64,000 nt of DNA from Rhizophagus irregularis (Eukaryota; Glomeromycota; Glomeromycetes; Glomerales; Glomeraceae), in the NCBI RefSeq assembly GCF_026210795.1, contig NC_089438.1, positions 5,194,218-5,258,217 on the forward strand, read 5' to 3'. Position numbers and translations under genes: made by a program. The notes beneath the pieces were generated by a model, which saw only the letters and a list, made by a program, of their open reading frames with translations, was not told the DNA's origin and ran no database searches. Below, piece after piece: positions 1 to 10,666 of this stretch; the stretch's first letter is position 1; every line of letters begins with the position of its first letter.

Positions 1-2
1 AA

Positions 3-3000
3 TATTTAAAAAAAGTTATTAATATAGAGGATACAAGTGAAACAGATAGTATATTTGATGATGATTCAATTTCAGAAACAGATTCGGAAGATAATGATAT
101 AATTATTGAACAAAAAGCATTTAAAAATTTAACACGATGTGTTATTATTGATAAGATCGAAGGCCATATTAAAAGATGTGAAAATTCAAAAAGTTTTCGA
201 ACATTATGGCAGCTTTGTGGTGTATATCAAATAGATGGGAAAAGCATTGTTGAAGCAGATGGTGTATTAGAACGGCTAGGCGTTTGTAGTTATCATTTTA
301 ACAATAATCAAAAAAATCTTCATGAGCCGGGCTTTAAACAATTAAAAGACACAAGTCGAAGTGTATTTTATCGAAGAAGATGTTCATTTTGTGAAAAACT
401 TTATTATTTTTTTACACGAGGCACAGGATGCGAGAAACATTCATGGAAGATAATTAAAAGGAATGTTCAAGTGGTCTGTAATGGCTAATTTAATTGTAGC
501 GCGTTAGAACCATACAATTCTTTATGTGAACGTGTTTTTGATAAAATTAAAAATCCTCAATATGTATATTGTAATTGTTATGAACATGAAGGAGGACATT
601 TTCACACTAGACCAGGAAGAGGTCGAGAAACACTATCATGTAAAAAAAGGGGAGACCATAAGGGGGATATAAAAAAAAACTTGAAAATGTTGGCCAATTG
701 GCTTCTACATGTCACAAATAATGAAAATTTTGAATATCAGAAAAATGTTCTTACGGTAATTTTGCCACAAATTAGTCCATTTTTTAATGCAAAAAATAAA
801 TCTACAATGGTATCACAACCAGACATATCTAATACACTCGATAAATCTCTATATTCTAATCACAGTGCTCCAAGTTATTTTATATTAAAAATAGTAATGA
901 AATTAAACCAAATTCCTATCGAATTTTAAGAAAAGGAGTTGAATGAGCTAAAATATAAAGAAATTGGCCGGGAAATGGAACAAAAACTATGGCAATCATA
1001 TAAATGTCTTAAAAAATATATAAATAACTTACAAATTCCAGAAAGTCTTAATGATTATATTAGTGTATTTCCCGGGTCTTTACCGAATTTTTTTGAGTCC
1101 ATACTTACAACAATATTGGAAAGAAAGACCGCAGAATCCAACCAAAAATGACTCCTAAAAGAAAAATCATTAAAGGAATTAGATTCGCAAAAAATCAACC
1201 ATCTTCTTTCTTTATTAATTTCAGCTTTAATTAATTTTACATTTCCATACCTAAATTTGTGGCTACCGAATGTATTAGCTTCATTATGCCGATAACCAAA
1301 ATTATTATCTTCATTGCATGACCTTTTAACCAAATGTTCTATTATTAGACATACGAATAGACATGAACGAAGATTGGAAAAAATACGGATGAAAAGTGCT
1401 GACCCTTCTAAATGCCTATTGACCAAAAAAAATGTTTTTAATTTAGCTGTGATTGATAATATCGATTTTAAAGAAAGAAGCTTTCAATTTGGAAATATCT
1501 ATGATGTAACTCGAGGTACATCACATGTTACGCTAAGAATGGTGTTTCAGTTTTCATTACCAGAAGTTATTGTTAAAAAATCAGAACCAATACGTAATCT
1601 AAATATTGATACACAAATCTTTGGAATATCACAAGAAATGCGCGATATTATTTTCAAAATAAATGAAATTTTTATAAGTTTGCTAGCATTCCGGTACAAT
1701 GAAAGACAAGAACTAGAATACAATAAGATTGATCTTACAGCAATAAATTCAGAAATATTAAGGTAAACAGAATTCGGCTGTAATCTTCTACCTCTAAACG
1801 TAGTCATATTAGAACCAAGTGGATCCCCAAATGATAATAACAAAATCTTACGTGCTACGGAAATGTATAGAAGAGATTTTTCTTTGGAGGAGAATGATTT
1901 TCTAGATATTTGTGCAGATGAGGCGATATTTAGACTATTAATTAAATGCCGCAATAAATCAGAAAATATACGGCCTATTCTTGGTCGTGGCGCACCTCAA
2001 AGGATATGATGAGTGCCTTGGTTACATTATTTTCAAGTTACGGAATATATGATTTGGCTACAGCTTTAGGTGTGAAATTTTTGGATAAATTTGCAGCTGT
2101 TATTGATTATCGATCTACAAGAAGGGTTTAGAACTAATCTGGGTTGCAGTTGGAGCAGCCATTAATATATACTTACAAAAAAGTAAGATTAAAATCGAAG
2201 AAATATTATCTTGTCCTGCAAATGAGAAAATATGCTTAAGAATATGGTACTTATATTATGAATGGTTTGCAATATGGAAAACTCATCTTACCGGAATACG
2301 CTGTGGAAATTATGAATTACAAAAATTTGGATTAGCAGCTTTTGCTCCACTTTTTCCTGCCACGAGAAAAAGCAATTATGCTACTTCTGTTACACATTTT
2401 CTTGCGAATTTAGAAAAATATCCACTGTTAGAAAAAAAACTTCATCTTTGTGCTTCTATAAATTTAGCAAGAGAAGGACATTATCCTGCTTTTGACAAAG
2501 CGTTAGAAACTCATAGTGTTGCTTATATTAAACAGAATATTACTAGAAATTCGTGTAATCAAGAAAACTTAGAGTTACAAATTAAAGCAACTCAAGAGGA
2601 AAGAAATCAAATAGATACATTATTAAATGAATTTTTGGGTACTTACACATATCAACACAAGGATCACAACACAAATAATCGTATTGAACCATTATGGAAA
2701 TTAGTGCATGATTTATTAGAAGCATTCGAAATGGATAATCCTATTAATTATGATCTTTTCAAGAAAAACTCTCCACCCCAATTGAATCAAGAAGGATTAA
2801 TAAAAATAAACTAAGCATATATGGATGGATTAAAGAGAATCAAAGAAATTTTTCGGCAAGAAGTAATAAAAACTGAGGCAATTAATACTAAAGGAAGAAG
2901 GGTATTGTCAGTAATGAAAACTAAAATTTCTGATTTATCAAAAAATAAAAAACCAAGAAAGAATACTGTGCCAAAAAATAATGGGAATCAATCATCTGGT

Positions 3001-3291
3001 GTATTGCCCATTCAATCTAACGAACAAGTTCTTCAGTCAGTTAAAGGTAATTTAAAAAGAGCAAGTATTGAATTAGACAATCAAAATGAGCCTCAACCAA
3101 AACGCCAAAGAATTAGAATTATAACAACTGAAGAAGAAAAACAAATCTTAAGTTGCTTGTTACAAAAGGAAACAATACCCACAGAAACTGAAATTAATGA
3201 AGTCTTAAGTAAACTATCACAAGAATGGAATATTCAGCGTGTTAAAAGGTATTGGAATAATAATATTAGGCATAAAAAGAAAAGTAAATAG
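3..3291 (+). pseudogene. Copy A of a repeat-family protein with Cys/His-rich N-terminus and homeodomain-like tail (5' end outside window)
   Basis: Frame 3 reads through from the window edge to about 1986 with stops at 486, 927, 1149, 1293 and 1764. A 1-nt loss near 1986 and another near 2128 shift the frame, and a further stop lies at 2812. The last part (2821-3291) is open. The N-terminal part has a C-x2-C knuckle and a second Cys/His cluster, suggesting metal binding. The middle is helical and has a short motif (APLFPA, then NYA) vaguely like transposon-linked DUF6589 proteins. The C-terminus ends in a recognition-helix-like motif, V-K-R-Y-W-N-N-N-I-R followed by HKKK, as in homeodomains. 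Copy B (15674-11112, minus) gives the unbroken reading at the two frameshifts and at stops 1764 and 2812. I infer a transposon-encoded protein. The exact family is unknown to me. Confidence 0.7.
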
Positions 3292-3715
3292 GTAATATCT
3301 TTTTTTCAAAGCAATAAAGTCAGGCTGTAATATTGAAAAAGTGTATTTCTATTACAAAAAGTGTTTTTACATATATAAAAAAAAATCTAGTGTGTAAACT
3401 AATTTTATAAGATAAAGTAGACGTAACTGGCACATCTTTTTACATATATTTTGGCTATTGTTGATATTTAACAGCTTGAAATTAAAAAGGATCTTGAGAA
3501 AAAAGACCAAAATAACAAAAAAAGTCTCGAATATTTTGAATTTCTATTTTAATTAGTTAATGTTCAAAAAAATGAATTTAATACCTAAAATGGAAGTCAG
3601 AAGTTGATTTTCTGTGATAAAATCATGACGTAACATTATGTTTGAATAAGTTAATATTGAATGAAGTTTAACGATTAATGTTACACAGAATTTTAACAAT
3701 TAGTAAATTGATTTG
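3292..3715 (+). repeat. 3' flank of copy A, shared in inverted orientation with 10677-11111
   Basis: No gene. The sequence after the stop of copy A matches the reverse complement of the stretch beside copy B almost base for base, for example the block around ATGTTACGTCATGATTTTAT on the copy B side. So the repeated element extends about 420 bp past its coding region. Similarity ends near 3715, where copy B runs into the 51-bp satellite instead. I take this as close to the element's terminus, although no clear terminal repeat is visible. Confidence 0.7.
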
Positions 3716-3739
3716 TCCGGTGATTGATAACTCTGTCAA

Positions 3740-4270
3740 TATTGATCCTAGAAAGACGATCTTACTACCATTCGATTCGTCTTGATGAGACGAATCTAAT
3801 GGTATATTATACATCGAAATCCAATCACTAGATCAATTTCCGAAATTAAAAAAATATTAAATGGTTTTTAAGTAGTAACTCCGTCAATATTGTTCGCAGA
3901 GAGATGAGCTTACCACCATTCGATTCGTCTCGATGAGGCGATTCCAACGAGCTATAAATCGTCTTTTTACGATCACTAGGTACTGAGAAATCTAGCAAAA
4001 TGTTAAATGGCGCAGTAAACGTAAATAAAGAAATATTATAATGCTGATGTTTAACATTTTGTTGAATAACTCGTCAGCCAGTGATCGGAAAAGGATAAAA
4101 CTTCGGTATAATGGTTGCCCATTGAAGATGATAGGACACAGACCCGAGATTAGTCTCATAAGAGGCAATGGGTGGTCTGGCCGTAAACACTTGCAAAGGA
4201 AAAGGATAAAACTACCACCATTCGATTCGTCTCAGTGAGACGATTCTAACAAGCTATGATATATCTTTGT
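3740..4270. repeat. Dispersed tandem repeat with CATTCGATTCGTCTC core
   Basis: Three degenerate units carry the core CCATTCGATTCGTCTC, then GATGAGACGATT, a GAGCTATAAATC-like stretch and CGATCACTAG. They lie near 3763, 3914 and 4211. The third unit is separated from the first two by an unrelated stretch at 4030-4195. The core contains a small imperfect palindrome (GTCTC..GAGAC). No coding content is supported; the open frame at 4041-4238 has no recognisable feature. Confidence 0.6.
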
Positions 4271-4329
4271 ACGATTATTAGATGCCAAGTTATTTAATAT
4301 ATTCTTTATATAACTGTGATTATAAACGG

Positions 4330-4490
4330 TTCTTTTTAATATAAGATTTTTGAGGATAGGTGTGATAGTGACTATAGATAGTTTGTGACTATATAGGATA
4401 GATTTTAATAATAAAGTGTTTTGAACATTCAACTGGTGTGACTATATAGTAGAATGTGACTATAACGGGAGTGACTATAGAGGAAGTTAA
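4330..4490. repeat. Short GTGACTATA direct repeats
   Basis: GTGACTATAG-like 9-10-mers recur about six times between 4360 and 4480. The rest of 4271-4640 is AT-rich and holds nothing else I can recognise. Confidence 0.5.
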
Positions 4491-4654
4491 CTGTATATGT
4501 AATATATAGTAATTTATTTATTAAAAAGTTTTTTTTGCAATTAACTTACTATATAGCAGTTCAATTTTAATGAATTTTTTTTTGTTTTGTAAAGCATAAA
4601 GAGGTCTACAAAACAAAAAAAAGTTTATTGTATTATAATATATATATATATATA

Positions 4655-5392
4655 AAGAGTCAGGAAAGCTATTATAAATGTCTCCACCGATTTCTTTTAA
4701 CACTATTTTTATGAATTTTAGTTGAGATTTGGTCGCTGTTTCAGGGAGATTGAACTTTTTTTGAAAGGTCATTATCCATAATAAAATCCATGAAAATTTA
4801 TCATCGATTGTTGTTTTTTCTTCCTTTTGATATGATTTAAAATCTGGTGGTGAATAATTTTCAAAAGTATCAGCAAAAGTTCTATCATCTGACTCATTGC
4901 CATCAGAAGAAGAAGAAGTATCGGTATATTGTTCATAATCAGATAGAATTGCTCAAATCTTCTGTTCCTGAATGTTTGAGCATAATTTGTGAGTGATTTG
5001 CGTAGCTTCTTGTACGGTTTCGAGGTAAAAAAATATATTCGTTTTTGTTGTATTCTGAAGTTGTCGAATTATCTTTTTCATTTAATGGAATTGTTGTCAA
5101 ATCTTCTTCAAAAGGAGTTATTACCAAAATTTCTTCATTTAATGGAAATATCAAAATATCTTCATTTATCAGATTTTCTTCTAATGAAGTTATTGTTGAA
5201 TCCTCTTCTTGATTAATTAGTAACAATGAAGCCAAACTACTATTAAGATTCGAGTCAGTTGTATTTTCTGCGGCTTCACGAAGCATTTTAGTTCGTAATA
5301 TAACCAGTTTTCCATTACATTTGTCATAATAACAAGGGACTTTGGTTCTTTTTTTGCTAAACCTTCTAGAAGATAGTCAGTTTGCTATCCTT
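4655..5392 (-). pseudogene. N-terminal fragment of a CACTA tnp2-type transposase
   Basis: Read on minus, this matches the start of the transposase at 23105-26380 in order: a C-x4-C knuckle (VPCYYDKCNGK, compared with VCNCPDCDGN), then an acidic, Ser-rich region, the motif FLPRNRTRSYAN (FLPRQRARKYTN in the longer copy), ENYSPP, FSWILLWIM, ETAT and finally FPDSLY. A frameshift separates the 5286-4939 open stretch from the next part. Homology stops at a TA microsatellite near 4640-4660, so the catalytic part is missing. The match is to a paralogue in this window, and the tnp2 identity follows from the longer copy. Confidence 0.7.
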
Positions 5393-5459
5393 TCTGAACC
5401 CATAATTTGATTAATTGATCTTTTTCTAGTTGTGTTTTATAAAATTTGATAAAGAATCG

Positions 5460-6340
5460 GTTATAATTAATATGTACTTTAAAATTTAACGAAATTTTAA
5501 CAAATGAAGTCAATTTTTCTCTTGAAATTAAAATTTTATGAAATTTTTTTTTTTAATTTAAAAATTTTGGTTATATTTGATCCATTAGTAATTAATTTAA
5601 TAAAAGTTTAATATCGAGATTTTGATTAATTAAATTTTCAATCATAAGAATTTTTTTAATTTGAAAATTTTGGTTAAATTTGATCTGTTAGTAATTAATT
5701 TGATAAAAGTTTAATTTTGAGATTTCGATTAATTAAATTTTCAATCATGAATTTTTTTTAATTTGAAAATTTCGGTTAAATTTGATCCGTTAGTAATTGA
5801 TTTAATAAAAGTTTAATTTTGAGATTTCGATTAATTAAATTTTCAATCATGAGAATTTTTTTTTTTAATTTAAAAATTTCGGTTAAATTTGATCCGTTAG
5901 TAATTGATTTGATAAAAGTAATAAAAGTCTAATTTCGATTAAACTTTTTTTAACGATTAATTAACTTTTAAATCAAATTTTGGTTTTATTTTTATCAAAT
6001 AGACTTTTTCTCAGAAAGCTTATTTTGAATTTTAAATTTTATAAAGCTCCATCAATTGAATTTTTTTTGCAAAAATAATTTTATTTTTTCGATAAATAAT
6101 TCTCGTAATTTTTATAAAATCTGCTTATAAAGCTCCATCAATCAAATTTTTTTCGCAAAAATAATTTTATTTTTTCAATAAACAATTCTCGTAATTTTTA
6201 TAAAACCTGCAATACATTTTTATATTGATCGTTAAACGTAACTTTTATATAAATCGAACAATATTTTTCGTCATTTTGAAAGAAAGTTCTACTTTATTTA
6301 CTAATTTTACTATTCTTCTGTTTATTAAAATTTACTATAA
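5460..6340. repeat. AT-rich tandem repeats
   Basis: About four copies of a roughly 120-bp unit (TTAATTAAATTTTCAATCAT .. GGTTAAATTTGATCCGTTAG) lie at about 5560-5935. Two copies of a roughly 90-bp unit (AAAGCTCCATCAAT .. ATTCTCGTAATTTTTATAAA) lie at about 6040-6210. No gene is visible. Confidence 0.6.
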
Positions 6341-6377
6341 AGAATGAAACGATCTGGAAAAAAGTGTCAAAAAAAAT

Positions 6378-6780
6378 TTGTCAAGAGTCTCACAAACAAA
6401 CTTCAGCACAGGAATCTGCAAGTTCCGATTCTCCCAAATAAACGTCAATATTGAAATAACAAGAATCTGCAGCTTCCGACTCTACCAAAACCCAAAAGTA
6501 AACGTCGAAACAACAGGAATCCATATCTTCTGGTTTTACCAGAACCCAAAAGCAAGCGTCAAAACAACAAGAATCTGCAGCTTCTGGCTCTACCAGAATC
6601 CAAAAGTAAGCGATGAAACAGCAAGAATCTGCAGCTTCTGGCTCTACCAAAATCTAAAAGCAAACGTCGAAATAGCAAGAATTCGCAGCTTCTGGCTTTA
6701 CCAAATTCCAAAAGCAAACGTTAATACCAGAAACTTCAGAAGATACACAAATCGAAATGCTAAAAATTGGCAAAAAAAAT
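6378..6780 (+). repeat. 63-bp minisatellite, possibly a decayed Gln/Ser-rich coding repeat
   Basis: About five units contain AATCTGCAGCTTCTGGCTCTACC, and the period of about 63 bp is divisible by three, so several frames stay open. One frame reads as a repeated QKQTSKQQESAASGST-like peptide in which several Gln codons have become TAA. It then runs into PETSEDTQIEMLKIGKKNGAK. That frame may be the original coding one. The fully open frame gives a peptide I do not recognise and probably reflects only the period. Confidence 0.45.
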
Positions 6781-6796
6781 GGCGCGAAAAGCAGTG

Positions 6797-6862
6797 GCTA
6801 TTTTTGGCTATTTTTGGCTATTTTTGGCTGTTTTTGGCTGTTTTTGGCTGTTTTTGGCTATT
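6797..6862. repeat. 11-bp tandem repeat (GGCTATTTTTG)
   Basis: Six consecutive GGCTATTTTTG/GGCTGTTTTTG units occur directly after the 63-bp repeats. This is a simple sequence with no coding call. Confidence 0.8.
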
Positions 6863-6983
6863 TGTGAATTAACCTATACTATTTGTAAATAGTTTATATA
6901 AATTTGCGAATAGTTTATGCAATTCTAGCCATTTTTTTTGCCTGTTTTTGGTTATTTAACGTGTGATAATGGGCCATTTCGTT

Positions 6984-7031
6984 TAGTGGTACCATCCAGC
7001 TTGTACTAACAAAGCAGGATAGTACCACCAA
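6984..7031. repeat. Short inverted repeat
   Basis: GTGGTACCATCC at the left pairs with GGATAGTACCAC at the right around a loop of about 20 bp. It could be a very small foldback element or a chance hairpin. Confidence 0.4.
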
Positions 7032-7169
7032 TTTGTAATATAACTGTACAAAGAGAACTAACTCTATTTACACGTACTTAACCTTATAGGAGTAATATCC
7101 ATCATCATAATAACGCCAGCATGCACCAAATTATTATACATCAGGAATTTAAATACGGCATAATATTCC

Positions 7170-8395
7170 GTAAGTTTACAAATTTTTGTAAAATTACGTA
7201 CATTTACGGCATAATATTCTGTAGATTTATGGATTTCCATAAATCTACGTAATTTTACGATTGAAATATTCCGAAATAATACGTGATCGTAAATGTTTTG
7301 AAGCATTACGGTTAAAATATTCCGTAATAATACGTGATCGAAAATGTTCTGAAGCATTACGATCAAAATATTCCGTAGAATTACGATATCGTAAATGTTT
7401 CGAAGTATTATAATCGAAATATTCCGTAATAATATGTGATCGTAAATGTTCTGAAGCATTACGATCAAAATATTCTGAAATAATTCATGATCGTAAATAT
7501 TCTGAAGCATTACGGTCAAAATATTCCGTAATAATACGTGATCGCAAATGTTTTGAAACATTACGATCAAAATATTCTGTAATAATACATGATCGTAAAT
7601 GTTCTGAAGCATTATGATCAATATATTCCAAAATAATTTGTGATCATAAATGTTCTGAAGCATTACGGTCAAAATATTCCGTAATAATACGTGATTGAAA
7701 ACAGTACAGTCAAAATATTCCATAATAATACGTGATCGTAAATGTTCCAAAGCATTACGATCAAAATATTCTGTAAAATTACGATATCATAAATGTTCTG
7801 AAGCATTATGATCGAAATATTCTGAAATAATTTGTGATCGTAAATGTTCCAAAGCATTACTATCAAAATATTCTGTAATAATACGTGATCACAAATGTTT
7901 CAAAGCATTACGATCAAAATATTCCGTAATAATACGTGATCAAAAATGTTCTGAAATATTACGATCGAAATATTCCGTAGAATTACAATATCGTAAATGT
8001 TCGAAGTATTACGGTCAAAATATTCTGTAATAATACGTGATCGTAAATGTTCTGAAATATTACGATCGAAATATTCTGTAGAATTATGATATCGCAATTG
8101 TTCTGAAGTATTACTATCAAAATATTCCGTAATAATACGTGATCAAAAATGTTTCAAAACATTACGATCGAAGTATTCTATAATAATACGTGATCGTAAA
8201 TGTTCTGAAGTATTACAATCGAAATATTCTGTAATAATACGTGATTGAAAATGTTCCAAAGCATTACGGTCAAAATATTCTGTAGAATTACGATATCGCA
8301 ATTATTCTGAAGTATTATGATCGAAATATTCTATAATAATGCGTGATCAAAAATGTTCTGAAGCATTATGGTCGAAATATTCCGTAATAATACGT
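7170..8395. repeat. 51-bp satellite, about 22 copies
   Basis: The unit is built from GATCGTAAATGTTCTGAAGC, ATTACGATCAAAATATTCC and GTAATAATACGT. Successive GATCG positions (7540, 7591) are 51 bp apart. Because 51 is a multiple of three, long frames such as 7750-7064 on minus stay open and encode a 17-residue repeat. I regard these as by-products. Copies differ mostly by single transitions. The array abuts the truncated transposase fragment at 8396, so it either replaced or truncated that gene's 5' part. Confidence 0.8.
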
Positions 8396-9630
8396 GATGT
8401 AATAAAGATTATCATATTTGTACTTGATGAACTTTACGCAATAGATAATGGTACATCATGTATAAAACTTATTAAATGTTATATTAAATTTATTAAAATG
8501 TATAAAACATCAAAAAAAGAAAAATTTAATGAAAGTGAATTGAAAAGTTTTGAGGTAATTAATTAATTTCAATTTAAGTATTAATAATGATAATTTTTTC
8601 TTATTAATTTTATAATTAATTTTGCAGTATGAAATAATTGATTGAACACAAAATTTTGTAAAATTGTTTAAAAACTTCTCTCCTAGCAATCTTCAATTAC
8701 CAAAACTTCACATGTGGCGGTATCACACTATTCATACAATCAAACGTTATGGATCACTTAATGGGTTAGCTACTAATACTTATGAGACTTTACATAAAAA
8801 TTGGGTTAAAAATCCATATAGAATGACCAATAAAAAAAATGTACTTGATCAAATATTAAAAACAGTAAGTTTTAACTAGTTTAAATTTTGTTTTATAATT
8901 AAAAAAAATATTTTTACTTATTATATTTTAATTTAGATTCGCCGATAAGAAATAATAACTAATGTAAAAAAAACACATGTTTCAAAATTAGAAACTATGA
9001 AATCATTATTATGGAAATTGCCGATTAGTGATCTACAAGCTCTTCGGGAAAAACTTGAACATGAAAATAGTGTAGATGAACTATGTATTGAAGGAATGCA
9101 TCACCTAATTAATTATTTAGATGCTTATTTGGATGATAAATCCAATGTTACTGAATGTGAAGATATTTATTTAAAAATTTATGCTACAGGAGTATTGTCA
9201 AATAATGAAATTATTTATGCTACTAGTAAATTTCACAATAATGCAAAATTTAGTGATATCGCAATAGCAATGGATAATGTTGATTATTTAACTGATGATG
9301 GATTGTGTTATGGTAAAGTAAGTTTATTTAATATTGCTTTAATATTAAAAATAATCTTTAATTTTAATAATTTAACATTTTTTAATTATTTAGATATTAA
9401 TGATAGCTGAAATTTTATTTCTTCCTAATTATTATCCTATTTTTCCTATTGTATTAGTGCATTGGTATGATTATTATTCAAAATGACATCCATTAAAATA
9501 TGGATGTCCTCATATGAAATTAGTAAATCAATATGATATAATACATTTTAATTCTATTGCAGGTTTAATACATATGATAAAGAAATTTGATCATGAAAAT
9601 GAATTTTTTGTAAACAAATTTCAATTTTAA
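8396..9630 (+). pseudogene. 3' part of a Plavaka-like (KDZ/CACTA-group) transposase gene
   Basis: Four exons match the end of the gene at 57936-61169: about 8396-8554 (ESELKSFE before GTAATT), 8628-8864 (PSNLQLPKLHMWRYH, then ETLHKNWVKNPYR), 8937-9317 (FSDIAIAMDNVDYL, DGLCYGK) and 9394-9630 (HWYDYYSK, FDHENEFF). The introns have GT..AG ends. In-frame stops lie in exons 2 (TGA near 8643), 3 (TAA near 8946) and 4. The N-terminal zinc finger and catalytic part are absent because a 51-bp satellite begins immediately upstream. The last exons here are better preserved than in the longer copy, so this fragment shows what the family C-terminus looks like. Confidence 0.75.
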
Positions 9631-9714
9631 AATAAATATATTAATTGTAAAATAATAATATAATAAATTTAAAGATAAAATTTATATAAAATTTTTAAAA
9701 TTAAAATTCAAGAA

Positions 9715-9872
9715 ATACTTAAGGATTTTTTATATAAGAATCCTTAAGGATCTATAAATTTATAGAATCCTTAAGGATATTTTACAAGTCAATAAGGATT
9801 TTTAAAGAATCCTTAAAATCACAGATCCTTAGGGATTCTGAAGCAATCTATAGAATCCTTAAGGATCCACGC
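9715..9872. repeat. Repeat built on AATCCTTAAGGAT palindromes
   Basis: The palindromic 13-mer AATCCTTAAGGAT and close variants occur about six times, separated by AT-rich spacers. The block is flanked by CTTAAGGATT on the left and AAGGATCC on the right. It may be a small foldback MITE, but I could not define a target duplication. Confidence 0.5.
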
Positions 9873-9949
9873 CCTAAAAAATTTACTGATGTATATGTTT
9901 ATTTAAAAGGTTTTATATATAATAAAGAGTTTTATTTAAAAAAAAAAAA

Positions 9950-10262
9950 ATTTAAAAGTCACATGATTCTATCCTGCTTTAACAGTTCTCCAAAAAAAGA
10001 AAATTTTCTTCTCATAAAAATAAAGGATTTTAGTTTTACAAGTATTCTTAAAAAGAAAATCTTTGCACTGATCATATAATTCTAGCTGATATTGCCAGGT
10101 TTAGCACTTTATCATGTAACATTACTTAAAATCTAAAAAAGGAATTTTGCTTTCACAAAAAATAGGGTAATTTTAGTTTCACGAATATTCCAAAAAAGGA
10201 AATTTTTATGCTAATCAAATAATTCTGGTCAGAATTAAAAATATTGCCTCTGTTGTAAAGCA
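9950..10262. repeat. Tandem duplication of about 140 bp
   Basis: Two diverged copies of TTTTAGTTTCAC .. ATTC.. AAAAAGGAAA .. CTGATCATATAATTCT .. GATATTGCC lie at about 10003-10100 and 10145-10258. No coding content. Confidence 0.5.
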
Positions 10263-10373
10263 ACAAGTCACAATTAGTTATTAATAAAATATGATCTTTA
10301 AAAGATAGTGTATAATGCAAATTCTATATTGTTCAAGATCCTAATAGATCATTGTTAATATGAATTAATATTA

Positions 10374-10666
10374 CTATGTATTTGTTAGTAATTAATAAAG
10401 AACATATAATATATTTTATTATTACTATGTATTTGTTAGTAATTAATAAAGAACATATAATATATTTTATTATTACTATGTATTTGTTAGTAATTAATAA
10501 AGAACATATAATATATTTTATTATTACTATGTATTTGTTAGTAATTAATAAAGAACATATAATATATTTTATTATTACTATGTATTTGTTAGTAATTAAT
10601 AAAGAATATATAATATATTTTATTATTACTATGTATTTGTTAGTAATTAATAAAGAACATATAATA
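10374..10666. repeat. 51-bp satellite, about six near-identical copies
   Basis: The unit starts ATGTATTTGTTAGTAATTAA and ends TATTTTATTATTACT, with a 51-bp period and almost no divergence, so the amplification is recent. Frames stay open on both strands only because the period is divisible by three. It sits exactly where the 3' flank of copy B ends. Confidence 0.9.

Noticed and set aside
4041-4238. Short basic protein in the tandem repeat region
   Set aside because: The frame overlaps dispersed repeat units, with no motif and no support from a second copy.
7064-8097. Proteins with 17-residue Leu/Ile-rich repeats on minus
   Set aside because: They follow from the 51-bp satellite period. Copies differ without codon bias and both strands are open.
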